From: Prolixibacteraceae bacterium
GTDB taxonomy: Bacteria > Bacteroidota > Bacteroidia > Bacteroidales > Prolixibacteraceae
Reading direction: 5' to 3'
DNA: 64,000 nucleotides
NCBI GenBank assembly: GCA_023229575.1
Contig: JALNYZ010000003.1
Coordinates: 124,001 to 188,000 of the forward strand
Both the position numbers and the translations under genes were made by a program. Shown piece by piece: positions 1 to 9,210 of this stretch. The notes beneath the pieces were generated by a model. That model did no database searches and had not been told where the DNA came from. It saw only the letters and a list, made by a program, of their open reading frames with translations. The number at the start of each line of letters is the position of its first letter. Within the stretch, counting starts at the first letter, position 1.

Positions 1-125
1 ATAATCTGACAGACGATGAGATTGCCCAGATATTAACCTATATAAGACAGAATTTTAATAATGACGCGGGTCCCATTTTACCGGCTGAGGTAGCTATAAC
101 TAGAGGCAAAGGGACAATCCCGTGA
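1..125 (+). CDS. Cytochrome c family protein, C-terminal fragment cut by the window edge
   Basis: An open frame enters from the left edge (first full codon at base 3) and stops at TGA 123-125. About 40 residues are visible. They contain LTDDEIAQILTYIRQNFNN followed by PAEVAITRG, the usual last helix and tail of class I cytochrome c domains (L-(T/S)-D-x-E-I-A-x-(V/I)-L-x-Y-(V/I)-R-N). The heme-binding CxxCH and the Met ligand would lie upstream, outside the window, so the type of cytochrome or any fusion cannot be judged. A good intrinsic terminator follows at 244-284, so this is probably the last gene of its operon. Confidence 0.7.
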   Translation, partial: NLTDDEIAQILTYIRQNFNNDAGPILPAEVAITRGKGTIP

Positions 126-243
126 TGCTTACTCCCTAAAGGAAGTGCGGTTTAAAGAACTTGTCAGAAATACTGAAAGAGATTCGATAACTTACTCATA
201 ATCAATGGAGGCACAGGTCAGTCAGCTATTGTATTAGTCTAAA

Positions 244-284
244 AACAAGGCAGTTACAAATTTTAGGAACTGCCTTGTTGTTTT
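244..284 (+). terminator. Rho-independent terminator after the cytochrome c gene
   Basis: AACAAGGCAGTT (244-255) and AACTGCCTTGTT (268-279) form a perfect 12-bp stem with a 12-nt loop, followed by GTTTT. It separates the cytochrome c gene from the efflux operon that starts at 650. Confidence 0.8.
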
Positions 285-649
285 GATCCATGCATGATGC
301 ATGGAAGGGAAATGCTATTTCACAGTCCCATGTTTTTCTTAATCGTTGTGAAGCAATGAATTCATAAGGCATGTTTTTACATAATATATGACTTTTTTAC
401 AATATTTAATATATCGAAGTTAAACAAATTGAAAATAAATGTTTAATTTAGTCCAGCAATATTCCTAATCAAAATATTTAGTTGATCTCAATTACATAGG
501 TATGAAAAGCTTTTAGTAACGAGTTTGATCTATTGTTATGCCCATTCGCCTATATCTAAACCGTTTTGTAACGAATTAAGGCAGGAATGTCCAATGGATT
601 CAACAATATCAGCTAATCCAAACATGTCAATGCCAAATCATATTCAGTG
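285..649. other. Long leader upstream of the efflux operon
   Basis: About 365 nt with no convincing ORF. It starts with a short palindrome, CCATGCATgATGCATGG (near 287-303), and is otherwise strongly AT-rich. It must contain the promoter of the six-gene efflux operon, but I could not assign a confident -33/-7 pair. The length leaves room for an unrecognised regulatory site. Confidence 0.4.
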
Positions 650-1963
650 ATGCAAAATATCATAACTTACTTTATACTGATAATTATAATTCTTTCCGGA
701 TGTAATGGAAAGAAAGTCAGTATTATCACTTATGACCTGAAACGAACTGACTACGTTGAGTCAATCGATGCAACCGGAGCGGTACAAGCGGTCAACAACT
801 TTACGGTTATGTCGCCGAGGGTCAATGCATCAAGTATGACTGTGGCTTACCTGGCCAAAGAAGGTGCTCATGTAAAAAGGGGTGATACCGTTTGTATCCT
901 GGAAGCGCCAGATCTCGTGTATGGTCTTGAAAACTTGAACATTGATCTCGAAAAGATGGAGGCGGACATGAAAAAACTTGTGGCCGATAATGCGATGGAG
1001 AAGGCCGTATTAAAAGCACAGGTTGAGACCAACAAAGCCCAGATAGCCATCAGTATGCTTGATTCAATACAGTTAAAATTTGTCCCTGCCGTCAAACAAG
1101 AGCTGATTTCCCTGGATATGGAAAGAGCACAAGTTGAGAAAAAAAAGCTTCAAAAGAAGGTTATTGCTCAGGCGAGAATAGATAATTCGGAGATCATGCA
1201 GTTGAAGTCCCGTTTAATGATGCAAAAAAACCGGATAAAAGTTTTTCAGGACCAGATTAATTCGCTCACCCTGGTTTCCCCTGGCGATGGAATTGTAATT
1301 CATTATGAGTCACCCTTGAGGATGTTTATGGGTAACGGGGTTGGAACCTTCGGGGGAAAGATAGAAGAAAAAAGCAGTGTCTTTAGTAATATGCCGGTAC
1401 TGCAATTCCCCGACATGAAGGAAATGCAGGTTTCGGTAGAGGTTCCGGAGGCTGAATACAAACGAATCCAAAATAATCAAAAGGTTTTGATCAGGGTTGA
1501 TGCCTCAGCCAACCTTAACACAACCGGAAAAATCAAAAGGAAATCCCTTGCAGGGAAAGTCCAGGCTGAGAAACCTACTGTCAAGAGCTATGAAGTGATT
1601 GTCAGTGTCGACAGTTGCCACCTTAAGATGCAACCCGGGTTGAGTGCCTCATGCCGTATCGTTGTCGATCAGGTGAAAGATACCATTGTCGTCCCTTCAG
1701 TCGCCATATTTAGAAAAGATAGTCTGAAAATTGTATATGTTGCAGGGAATGGGAAATTTACACCGGTTGTCATTGAAACCGGTCTCTCCAACAATTCAAA
1801 GAGCATCATTTCAAAAGGACTTTCAGGAAATGAGACCATCGCGCTGATGGAGCCTCCCTACGATCTTGTAACAAAAGTGGAGCAATTCAAGGCCAGTAAT
1901 AATAGCGGTTCAGTCATACAAAAACACGATTCAATTCAAATAAAATCGACCGTAAGGGAATAG
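650..1963 (+). CDS. Efflux periplasmic adaptor (HlyD/MacA family) lipoprotein, first of three
   Basis: A membrane-fusion protein linking an inner-membrane ABC transporter to a TolC-type channel. The N-terminus is a lipoprotein signal peptide with lipobox LSGC near residues 15-18, so it is probably anchored by lipid. Next come a lipoyl/barrel-sandwich half (about 35-90, with the typical EGAHVKRGDTVCILEAP), a long charged coiled coil (about 90-205), the returning lipoyl half (SPGDGIV), a beta-barrel and a membrane-proximal domain. GTG at 647 precedes ATG at 650 in frame, and I prefer ATG. It opens an operon of three adaptors, permease, ATPase and outer-membrane channel with short gaps. Substrate is unknown. 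Confidence 0.88.
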   Translation: MQNIITYFILIIIILSGCNGKKVSIITYDLKRTDYVESIDATGAVQAVNNFTVMSPRVNASSMTVAYLAKEGAHVKRGDTVCILEAPDLVYGLENLNIDLEKMEADMKKLVADNAMEKAVLKAQVETNKAQIAISMLDSIQLKFVPAVKQELISLDMERAQVEKKKLQKKVIAQARIDNSEIMQLKSRLMMQKNRIKVFQDQINSLTLVSPGDGIVIHYESPLRMFMGNGVGTFGGKIEEKSSVFSNMPVLQFPDMKEMQVSVEVPEAEYKRIQNNQKVLIRVDASANLNTTGKIKRKSLAGKVQAEKPTVKSYEVIVSVDSCHLKMQPGLSASCRIVVDQVKDTIVVPSVAIFRKDSLKIVYVAGNGKFTPVVIETGLSNNSKSIISKGLSGNETIALMEPPYDLVTKVEQFKASNNSGSVIQKHDSIQIKSTVRE

Positions 1964-2009
1964 CCTTTCATTATAACGAACTGAAAAACATTTGTAAAAT
2001 TCCCTGATT

Positions 2010-3245
2010 ATGAGCAAAAATATGATTCTTTTTATTTGTTTAGGACTTGCAGCATGCAAGGGAAAAGTAGTTCAGGAAGTTCAGACTACAGTTGTTAAAC
2101 GGGGCACTTTCACTGAAGAGCTAACAGAAGAGGGGACAGTGAAGGCTGTTAAGTCAGTCAGTATCAATGCTCCAAATATTTCGTACCGATACGGAAACCT
2201 TAAAATCACAAATATGGTCAGTGATGGAAAGGAGGTAAACAAAGGGGATACCGTCATCACGTTTGATGCTTCGGAATTAAAGAAAGCAATCATCACCACG
2301 CAACAGCAGCTTGAAATTGCAAATGCCGAATTTGAGAAACTCAAGGCTACGCAACAATCAGAAATTGAAGATCTTGAATCTGATCTCGAAATAACGCGGA
2401 TCTCCCAGAAAATTTCAAAAATCAACTTTGAGCAGGCAACCTATGAATCTGAAGTGACCAAAAAGGAGATTAATCTTAAACTTGAAACAGCGAATATTGC
2501 ACTGGCAAGGGCAAAAGAACAAATTGAGAACCGGAAAAAGATTCAAAAGGAAGATGTTTTTCAGCGGACATTAAGCATGAAGCAGTTGAAAGCCACCCTG
2601 GATAATGCCAATGGTTATGTAAATGATCTTTTTGTGATAAGTCCGGGATCCGGAATAGCCATCCTGAAAGACAACTGGATGACAAGCCAGAAATGGCAGG
2701 CAGGGGATCAGCCTTACTCCGGAACTACCCTGATTGAGTTACCCGATTTGAATGAAATGTTGGCAGAGGTAAAAATAAATGAGGTTGATATTGCAAAAAT
2801 CACACCAGGGCTGAAAGCCGAAATAAAACCTGATGCCTATTCGGATACCCTCTTTACAGGTAAAGTGATAGCCATTGCCAATCTGGCCCAGAACAAGGAT
2901 TCAAAGTCCAAAATAAAGATATTTCCTGTTCAAATATTAATTAACAACAAGGCTGTAAGTCTATTACCCGGTCTTACTGTAAGTTGTAAAATTAAAATTA
3001 ACGAATTGAAAGAGGTATTGTATGTCCCGGTAGAGGTAATTTTTAAGGACAATGGAAATGAATTTGTTTATGTTAAAACATCATCTGGTTTCAAGCGCAA
3101 GGATATTAAAATAGGAGCGGTAAATACTGATTTCGTGGTTGTTAAAGATGGATTGGAAGAAAATGAGGAACTGGCGTTAACCGATCCCTACCTCAATAAA
3201 GAGGAGGGTAAGGAGAACAACAATCCCAAATCAAATGGCAAATAG
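2010..3245 (+). CDS. Efflux periplasmic adaptor (HlyD/MacA family) lipoprotein, second of three
   Basis: A second membrane-fusion protein, 411 residues, starting 46 nt after the first. The signal peptide ends in lipobox LAAC (about residues 12-15). The order is lipoyl half (VSDGKEVNKGDTVITFD), a helical hairpin (about 90-200), the second lipoyl half (SPGSGIAIL), a beta-barrel (about 250-330) and a membrane-proximal domain. It shares more with the third adaptor than with the first: both have a YRYG/YQYG motif just before the lipoyl domain and a W-x-x-G-D-x-P-Y stretch after the hairpin. This suggests a duplication inside the operon. Confidence 0.88.
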   Translation: MSKNMILFICLGLAACKGKVVQEVQTTVVKRGTFTEELTEEGTVKAVKSVSINAPNISYRYGNLKITNMVSDGKEVNKGDTVITFDASELKKAIITTQQQLEIANAEFEKLKATQQSEIEDLESDLEITRISQKISKINFEQATYESEVTKKEINLKLETANIALARAKEQIENRKKIQKEDVFQRTLSMKQLKATLDNANGYVNDLFVISPGSGIAILKDNWMTSQKWQAGDQPYSGTTLIELPDLNEMLAEVKINEVDIAKITPGLKAEIKPDAYSDTLFTGKVIAIANLAQNKDSKSKIKIFPVQILINNKAVSLLPGLTVSCKIKINELKEVLYVPVEVIFKDNGNEFVYVKTSSGFKRKDIKIGAVNTDFVVVKDGLEENEELALTDPYLNKEEGKENNNPKSNGK

Positions 3246-3261
3246 CATTTAAATAACCATT

Positions 3262-4506
3262 ATGACTGAAAAAATACAATTTCTCAAATATCACATGGTT
3301 TTCAACGGAATTTCCATGGGTTTGTTCTCCCTTCTGTTTTTCAGCCTGTCAATATCATGCGGTAGCGGAACTTCGGGCGATTATACTATAATGAAAGGAT
3401 CATTCAGGCAGTCGGTCATTGAGGCAGGTGAACTGGAGGCGATTCATGCCGCCAATATTATGATGCCCAGGATAGCCTACCAGTACGGGTACCAGTTTAA
3501 AATTATCGGTCTGGCAGAACATGGAAAAATTGTCCACAAAGGTGATTCAATTGTCAAACTAGACCCCTCCTCAATTTATAAGTATATTCTTGAAGGGGAA
3601 GATAAACTTGAGAATGAACTGGCTGCAGCCAACAAACAAACGGTGCAAAGTGAAGAGAATATTCAGGCCCTAAAGGCCCAGATGAAAAATGAACAAGCCT
3701 CTTACGATCTTGAAAAACTTGAATTAGACAGAAGTAAGTTTGATACTGACGCAAAAAGAAGAATTAAGGAGCTGAAATTTCAACAGGCGACTGTCAGACT
3801 GAAAAAAGCAAAACGAAAGCTTGAGCTGACCTATATCTTGGAAAAGCATGATCAGCTGGTTCAGAAAATACGTGTGATTCAGCGTAAAAGTGATTTGCGA
3901 AGCGCCAAAGAAAACCTGAAACAGTTTCTGATCAAGTCCCCGTGTGACGGCATATTCCAGGTTTCAATGAATATTTTTACCAACAATCCGCAAAACTGGA
4001 GGTTAGGCGATACTCCCTACCAGGGACAGATGATTGCAAGTATTCCTGATATCAACCGAATGAAAGTGAAAACCTACATCAATGAAGCGGAATTTAATAA
4101 AGTGAAACCCGGAATGAAGGTCATTGTGCGGCTCGACGCGTTGCCGGCTGTCCCTTTCAACGGGTTTATCAAAGAGATCAGCAAAATTTGCTTTGCCCGC
4201 GAAAAGGAGAAGGTATTTAAAGTGGTTGTCGAGATTTCAGAATCGGATTTGCGTCTGAAGCCGGGTATGACCGTCAGTTGTGAGTATATTTTATATGAGT
4301 CTGATAAGGAACTGTTTGTCCCTAATAACTGCCTTTTTAAAGATAAAGGGCATGCTTACATTTTTCTTAAGCGGGCTGGTTCTTCCAGGATGGTTGAAGT
4401 CAAAAGTGGTCCTTCGAATACCAATCATACGATCATCTCCGGGGATATAAAACCCGGGCAGAAGGTTCTCCCCTTCGAATATGAACTTACCCTCTTAAAC
4501 GACTGA
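3262..4506 (+). CDS. Efflux periplasmic adaptor (HlyD/MacA family) lipoprotein, third of three
   Basis: A third membrane-fusion protein, 414 residues, 16 nt after the second. The signal segment is longer, with the lipidation Cys in SISCGSG near residue 33. It has the same lipoyl-hairpin-lipoyl-barrel layout, with AEHGKIVHKGDSIVKLD, a highly charged hairpin (about 95-215) and SPCDGIFQV. It ends 2 nt before the permease ATG, which suggests translational coupling. Why three non-identical adaptors are needed is unknown. A mixed hexamer, or alternative adaptors for different channels or substrates, are both possible. Confidence 0.88.
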   Translation: MTEKIQFLKYHMVFNGISMGLFSLLFFSLSISCGSGTSGDYTIMKGSFRQSVIEAGELEAIHAANIMMPRIAYQYGYQFKIIGLAEHGKIVHKGDSIVKLDPSSIYKYILEGEDKLENELAAANKQTVQSEENIQALKAQMKNEQASYDLEKLELDRSKFDTDAKRRIKELKFQQATVRLKKAKRKLELTYILEKHDQLVQKIRVIQRKSDLRSAKENLKQFLIKSPCDGIFQVSMNIFTNNPQNWRLGDTPYQGQMIASIPDINRMKVKTYINEAEFNKVKPGMKVIVRLDALPAVPFNGFIKEISKICFAREKEKVFKVVVEISESDLRLKPGMTVSCEYILYESDKELFVPNNCLFKDKGHAYIFLKRAGSSRMVEVKSGPSNTNHTIISGDIKPGQKVLPFEYELTLLND

Positions 4507-4508
4507 TT

Positions 4509-5744
4509 ATGCAATTCAATGAAAATTTAACAATTGCTGCGCTGAGTATTATGGATCATAAATTCCGTTCTTTTCTCACCATGCTCGGGATTATTTTTGG
4601 CACGGCATCTGTGATTACGATGGTTTCAATTGGCGAAGGGGCTAAATTGCAGGCCATTGCAAAGTATAAAGACATGGGTATCAGCAATATAATCATCAGG
4701 GATAAAGATTTGACTGAATCTGATCTTGAACAGGTGAGGATGAAGTTTTCGCAGGGATTATCCTTGAGGGATGCGCAGGTAATCAAGGAGATAGTCCCGG
4801 GGGTTCTTGATGTGGCGCCTCAGACCGAGAAAAAAATTGACGCTAAATTTGGGGATAAGTCTTCCAAGGCTACCGTGATAGGAGTTACACCATCTATCGT
4901 TAAAATACTCAACTATGAAGTTGGGAATGGCATGTTCATTAACGGTGACCACTATGACCGCCAACTGAAGGTTTGTTTTCTCGGCGCCAGTGTTGCGCAC
5001 GATTTATTTGGATATGAGAATCCTGTGGGACAAAGCGTGAAGCTGGATGACCAATGGTTCGAGGTGATTGGGGTCATGCAAACCAAGTCGCTGTTCACTG
5101 AAACGGTAGGCGAATTGGCCTCGCGTGATCTGAACAATGATATCTACATTCCGTTGTCAACTTTTACCAAACGGATTCCAAAAGAAAACCGGTTTTCGAG
5201 TGTAATAAAGCAATTAACCGTTAAACTTGAAAACTCGGATAAACTAGTGCAGTCGGCTGCAGTCATCCGGAGCATTCTAAACCGTCACCATTTTAACAAC
5301 AACGATTTCAGTATTATCATTCCGCTCGAGTTATTAAAACAAGAGGAGAAAGAAACCCGTATTTATAACCTATTGTTGGCTTCGATAGCTGCCATTTCAT
5401 TAATCGTTGGCGGTATCGGCATCATGAATATCATGCTTGCCTCGGTTCTGGAACGAACCAGCGAAATTGGTATCCGGAGGGCAATAGGGGCCTGCAAAAT
5501 TGATATTTTGAATCAGTTTGTCACAGAAGCAGTTGTTATGAGTGTAACAGGCGGGATTATCGGTGTGCTGTTGGGAATATCGCTTTCATTTGTGATTTCG
5601 TTTGGTACGGCCGTACATACAAGCCTGACCTTGTATTCCATATTTATTGCTTTTGGTTTTTCTGTTCTGGTTGGAATAACTTTCGGATACCTGCCTGCAA
5701 AAAAAGCAGCTGAACTAAAGCCTGTTGATTCAATACAATATTAA
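4509..5744 (+). CDS. MacB/FtsX-type ABC transporter permease
   Basis: An inner-membrane permease of the MacB/LolC class (type VII ABC transporter). One N-terminal membrane helix (SFLTMLGIIFGTASVITMVS, about 20-40) is followed by a large periplasmic MacB_PCD domain (about 45-280). Three C-terminal helices form the FtsX domain, with the typical GGIGIMNIMLASVLERTSEIG. At 411 residues it is normal for a stand-alone MacB permease, with the ATPase encoded separately just downstream. Such pumps work as mechanotransmitters, expelling periplasmic substrates through a TolC channel rather than carrying them across the inner membrane. Confidence 0.92.
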   Translation: MQFNENLTIAALSIMDHKFRSFLTMLGIIFGTASVITMVSIGEGAKLQAIAKYKDMGISNIIIRDKDLTESDLEQVRMKFSQGLSLRDAQVIKEIVPGVLDVAPQTEKKIDAKFGDKSSKATVIGVTPSIVKILNYEVGNGMFINGDHYDRQLKVCFLGASVAHDLFGYENPVGQSVKLDDQWFEVIGVMQTKSLFTETVGELASRDLNNDIYIPLSTFTKRIPKENRFSSVIKQLTVKLENSDKLVQSAAVIRSILNRHHFNNNDFSIIIPLELLKQEEKETRIYNLLLASIAAISLIVGGIGIMNIMLASVLERTSEIGIRRAIGACKIDILNQFVTEAVVMSVTGGIIGVLLGISLSFVISFGTAVHTSLTLYSIFIAFGFSVLVGITFGYLPAKKAAELKPVDSIQY

Positions 5745-5766
5745 TCAGTCATCCCATCCAGTCGTT

Positions 5767-6465
5767 ATGATAATAGAGATCAAGAATCTGAAAAAAGATT
5801 ATAAGATGGAAACAATCGAGGTTCAGGCCCTTCGAGGCATTGATCTTCGGATCCCTGTCAATGAGTACGTTGCCATCATGGGGCCTTCAGGATCAGGCAA
5901 ATCAACGCTGATGAACATTCTGGGGTGCCTCGATGCGCCCACCGAAGGAAAATATTTTCTGAATTCTGTTGATGTTACCTTATTGAATGACAAGGAGCTC
6001 TCTGCTATCCGCAATAAAAACATCGGTTTTGTTTTTCAGTCATTCAATCTCCTGCCACGGATGAGCGCCTTGCACAATGTCGAATTACCGCTCATGTATG
6101 CAGGAGTTGAAAAGAGCAAAAGGAAAGAGATCGCATTAAGATCCCTTGAGAAGGTAGGGCTTTCTGACCGGGTCCATCATAAGCCGTCGGAATTGTCGGG
6201 AGGACAACGACAACGTGTGTCGATTGCACGTGCGCTGGTCAATAACCCGGGAATTATTCTGGCCGATGAGCCCACAGGGGCCTTAGATTCACAGAGCGGT
6301 GAAGAAATCATGGCAATTTTCGGTAAACTTCACAAAGAAGGCCATACCATCATTGTGATTACCCATGAAACCAGTATCGCAGCCCATTGCCGACGCATCA
6401 TCTATCTCAAAGATGGCACAATACACAGTGATAAATTGACAGAGACCAATTCCTGTAACCAATAA
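5767..6465 (+). CDS. ABC transporter ATP-binding protein (MacB/LolD type)
   Basis: The nucleotide-binding subunit paired with the permease upstream. It shows Walker A GPSGSGKST, the Q-loop (FVFQSFNLLPRM), the ABC signature LSGGQRQR, Walker B ILADEPTGALD and the H-loop (VITHE). At about 232 residues it is a complete domain of the LolD/MacB subfamily. The frame is open from 5725, inside the permease end, but homology starts at MIIEIKNLKKDY. ATG 5767 is therefore chosen, 22 nt after the permease stop. It powers the export complex by ATP hydrolysis at the cytoplasmic face. Confidence 0.93.
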   Translation: MIIEIKNLKKDYKMETIEVQALRGIDLRIPVNEYVAIMGPSGSGKSTLMNILGCLDAPTEGKYFLNSVDVTLLNDKELSAIRNKNIGFVFQSFNLLPRMSALHNVELPLMYAGVEKSKRKEIALRSLEKVGLSDRVHHKPSELSGGQRQRVSIARALVNNPGIILADEPTGALDSQSGEEIMAIFGKLHKEGHTIIVITHETSIAAHCRRIIYLKDGTIHSDKLTETNSCNQ

Positions 6466-6476
6466 ATGATATTCCG

Positions 6477-7973
6477 ATGACTATTTTAAAACCTACCATC
6501 GCCCTTTTATTTTTAGTAGTATTTACCTCATTGGTCAATGCTCAGCCGGTTTTCAATCTCGACCTGGAATCGAGTATTAACCTGGCCAAAGAAAAGAGTA
6601 AAACGATGCTCAAATTAAAACAAAGCCTCTCTGGTGTCGGATATGATCTTAAAGCGGCTACCAGCAGGTTTAAAACACATATCGACCTGGATCTTGTGAC
6701 CCCTCGTTTTTCCAAGACTGTCAGACAACTTGAGGACAGTCTTGGTTTGCACTTTTACCCTGTAAGTCAAAAAGTTATGAATGGATACCTTACAATTAAC
6801 CAGCCATTGCCAACAGATGGCACCCTATTTATTCGTTCAGGAATTGCAAATATTACTGATTATTATTACGGAACACGTAGTTCTCAGTTATCCTCGGTTA
6901 TAGGTTTAAATCAGCCGATTGGGGCTATTTTCGGGTATAACAATATTGCGATGGGTTATAAACAGGCCAAACTAAATTATGATCATTCTTTGAAACAACT
7001 GAAAAGGGCAGAACTGGATCTGGTTTATAATATTAGTCAGGCATTTTTTACCTTGCTTTCGTACCACGAACGCCTGAATATTGCACGCCTTACCCTTCAG
7101 AGACAAAAAGAAGCTTATGAAATTGCACAAAATAAATTTAAAGCCGGGTTAATCCGTGAGGTTGAGGCACTGCAGATGGAGGTAGACCTTGGCGATGCAT
7201 TGAATAGTTACGATATCGCCAATGTCAACTATCTGTCGCAAACGACTTTATTTAAAGAAGAGCTCGGTATAGAGCTAAAGGATAGTATTATCATAAAACA
7301 TGACCTTATTTATAAGGCGGTAAGTGTGGATATTGAAAAGGCAGTCAGCCTGGCGCTTGAAAATCGCCTTGAGTTAAAGGAGGATGGAATCAATATTGAG
7401 CTTAACAATATGGAGATCAAAAGACGTAAGGCTGAAGGGAGAATAAACGGGAATATATCGTTCAATTATGAATTTAATGGAGTAAATCAGGGAGAGAGGT
7501 CTATCCCGGTTGAAACGACCCTGAATAACACCTGGGATGACCTGAAAAGGAGACCCGGCAATCTGGGCGCTGGACTGACAATCAATATTCCACTGATTGA
7601 CTGGGGCGAAAACAGGGCAAGGGTACGGTCGGCCGAAGCCACACTAAACCAAAATCTTATCCAACTGTCGAGTGATAAAATCAGTATTGAAAGGGATGTT
7701 CGTACAACAGTAAACCGGCTACAGAGCAACCTCAGAAGACTCCAGCTTCTTGAAAAAAACGTGGTGATTGCTGAAAAGAGTTTTGAGATTTCGCGACAGC
7801 GCTATTCGAACGGAGATATTGACAGTCAGTCGATGGCGCTTGAAAGAGAGCGGCTGAATACTGCTTATGTCACAAGATTGGATGCATTTATCAACTATAA
7901 ACTCTTTCTGGCAGACATTATGCGTAAAACCTTTTACGATTTTGAGAAAGATGTATCACTTTTGAGTATGTAG
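6477..7973 (+). CDS. TolC-family outer-membrane efflux channel
   Basis: The last gene of the efflux operon, 498 residues, with a signal peptide cleaved near VNA-QP (residue 22). It carries two copies of the outer-membrane efflux protein (OEP) repeat. These are long amphipathic helices such as YNISQAFFTLLSYHERLNIA and LQRQKEAYEIAQNKFKAGLI, repeated near the C-terminus (SFEISRQRYSNGDIDSQSM). Trimers of such proteins form the outer-membrane barrel and periplasmic tunnel. With the three adaptors, permease and ATPase it completes a MacAB-TolC-like export machine. No regulator is encoded in the operon. Confidence 0.92.
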   Translation: MTILKPTIALLFLVVFTSLVNAQPVFNLDLESSINLAKEKSKTMLKLKQSLSGVGYDLKAATSRFKTHIDLDLVTPRFSKTVRQLEDSLGLHFYPVSQKVMNGYLTINQPLPTDGTLFIRSGIANITDYYYGTRSSQLSSVIGLNQPIGAIFGYNNIAMGYKQAKLNYDHSLKQLKRAELDLVYNISQAFFTLLSYHERLNIARLTLQRQKEAYEIAQNKFKAGLIREVEALQMEVDLGDALNSYDIANVNYLSQTTLFKEELGIELKDSIIIKHDLIYKAVSVDIEKAVSLALENRLELKEDGINIELNNMEIKRRKAEGRINGNISFNYEFNGVNQGERSIPVETTLNNTWDDLKRRPGNLGAGLTINIPLIDWGENRARVRSAEATLNQNLIQLSSDKISIERDVRTTVNRLQSNLRRLQLLEKNVVIAEKSFEISRQRYSNGDIDSQSMALERERLNTAYVTRLDAFINYKLFLADIMRKTFYDFEKDVSLLSM

Positions 7974-8068
7974 TTAAGTAATAGGCTATTAACAGAAATT
8001 GCACCTCCCGTAATTTGGGAACTCCATTTTCCAATTTACTGCCATTCTACTTTTTGAACAAGGCTAGT

Positions 8069-8455
8069 TCAATGCAATTGCTTGATATTTAGAGAATAAA
8101 CCAACAATAGAATCCAGGCAACAACCAAGGTTAACCCACCTATCGGGACGATCATCCCAAATGATTTAATTCCTGTTATCGCCAGGAGATAAAGAAATCC
8201 GGAAAAAATTGAGGTTCCCGAAATAAAAAGGTACCCTGACCATTTGAGTGACTTTGTTGGTTTCAAATGCATTAAAATACCAACTCCCAGCAAGGCAAAC
8301 GTATGATAAAACTGGTATTGAATTCCGGTTTTATATACCTCAAGCATTTCGGGGGAAATAATCTGTTTAAGCAGATGAGCCCCAAAGGCTCCAAGCAGAA
8401 CGGCCAATGCTCCGCTAATGGCCCCGGCAGTTAAGAATAATCTCATTTCAAACAT
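8069..8455 (-). CDS. DUF423 family small membrane protein
   Basis: A 128-residue protein with four hydrophobic segments. The N-terminal pattern LTAGAISGALAVLLGAFGAH is diagnostic of DUF423 (YgdD/YwdK-type) proteins. The rest is typical too (YHTFALLGVGIL, LFISGTSIFSGFLYLLA, PIGGLTLVVAWILL). Function in the family is not established. Translation may begin at the first Met or at MRLF three codons later. It stands alone between the convergent efflux operon and degenerate DNA. Confidence 0.88.
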   Translation of the reverse strand: MFEMRLFLTAGAISGALAVLLGAFGAHLLKQIISPEMLEVYKTGIQYQFYHTFALLGVGILMHLKPTKSLKWSGYLFISGTSIFSGFLYLLAITGIKSFGMIVPIGGLTLVVAWILLLVYSLNIKQLH

Positions 8456-8601
8456 TATTAGGCTGTTAACTTTTCAACACTTAATTTTCCTCTTTAATTC
8501 CACTGAAGAATATAACCGCATTGAGCACTGTAAAAGTAATAGAAGTGTAATACAAATTAAATATAAGGGAGAATGACCGCAATCCCGGCATTGACCACAA
8601 A

Positions 8602-8676
8602 TTATTGAACGGTTATTGTCCCGTTCATTCCATTGTGGAAGGCACATTTGAAACTGAATTATAAATGACTATCTGA
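8602..8676 (-). pseudogene. C-terminal remnant of a cupredoxin gene
   Basis: Read on the minus strand, 18 codons before a stop at 8602 give FSFKCAFHNGMNGTITVQ. This is the end of a plastocyanin/cupredoxin domain with the copper-ligand spacing C-x-x-H-x-x-x-M. The codon just before Phe is TAA (8659-8661), and I found no upstream part of the domain. It is read as a leftover tail of a lost copper protein. The stretch is short, so the call rests on the ligand pattern alone. Confidence 0.4.
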
Positions 8677-8832
8677 GGTGGGGTTAGTAACAACAGAATT
8701 AAAATTCTGTGGATAATTTTAGAGGAAACAAAAAGTTTACTGAGTTAAAAGATCTTATGCAATTTTTTAACTGTACACTTAGAGATACTCTTCCGGCAAC
8801 CGATTGTGAATTGAATTTGACTGAACCGAAAA

Positions 8833-9018
8833 TTAGATTCTGATCCGGTAAATGGTGCAGCCATCTTTGGTGACAGCAGGAAATTTCTTCTTTGCAAGTG
8901 AATAATAGGCAAATCCACGCTCCATGCAATATTTTTTAAGGTCGCTCCATGCTTCATACTCCCCCTGCGGGGACTTTATCAGAAGAATATAATTCGAGTT
9001 CGATACAGCGTTTTTCAC
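8833..9018 (-). CDS. Small hypothetical protein (61 aa), probably real
   Basis: A 61-residue frame with balanced composition, including the segments YILLIKSPQGEYEAWSDLKKY and FAYYSLAKKKFPAVTKDG. The sequence reads like a compact alpha/beta protein rather than a shadow, since no gene lies on the other strand. There is no signal peptide or membrane segment. I do not recognise a named family. Neighbouring DNA holds only remnants, so context gives no function. Confidence 0.45.
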   Translation of the reverse strand: MKNAVSNSNYILLIKSPQGEYEAWSDLKKYCMERGFAYYSLAKKKFPAVTKDGCTIYRIRI

Positions 9019-9210
9019 TTGCCTATATTGTATTCATGAAAAGCCAAAATTAGCCAGGGAACATGCATTTTGAAATCAGGAAAAGAGTAGAACCGACTTC
9101 AAAAGGGCTGATTTTTATATAGGTGAAATGACTACATCTATTGACGGCACACACACTTTTGACCGAGGTTGAACCTACCAAACTGATATAAAATTATCTG
9201 AGCCATCAAC

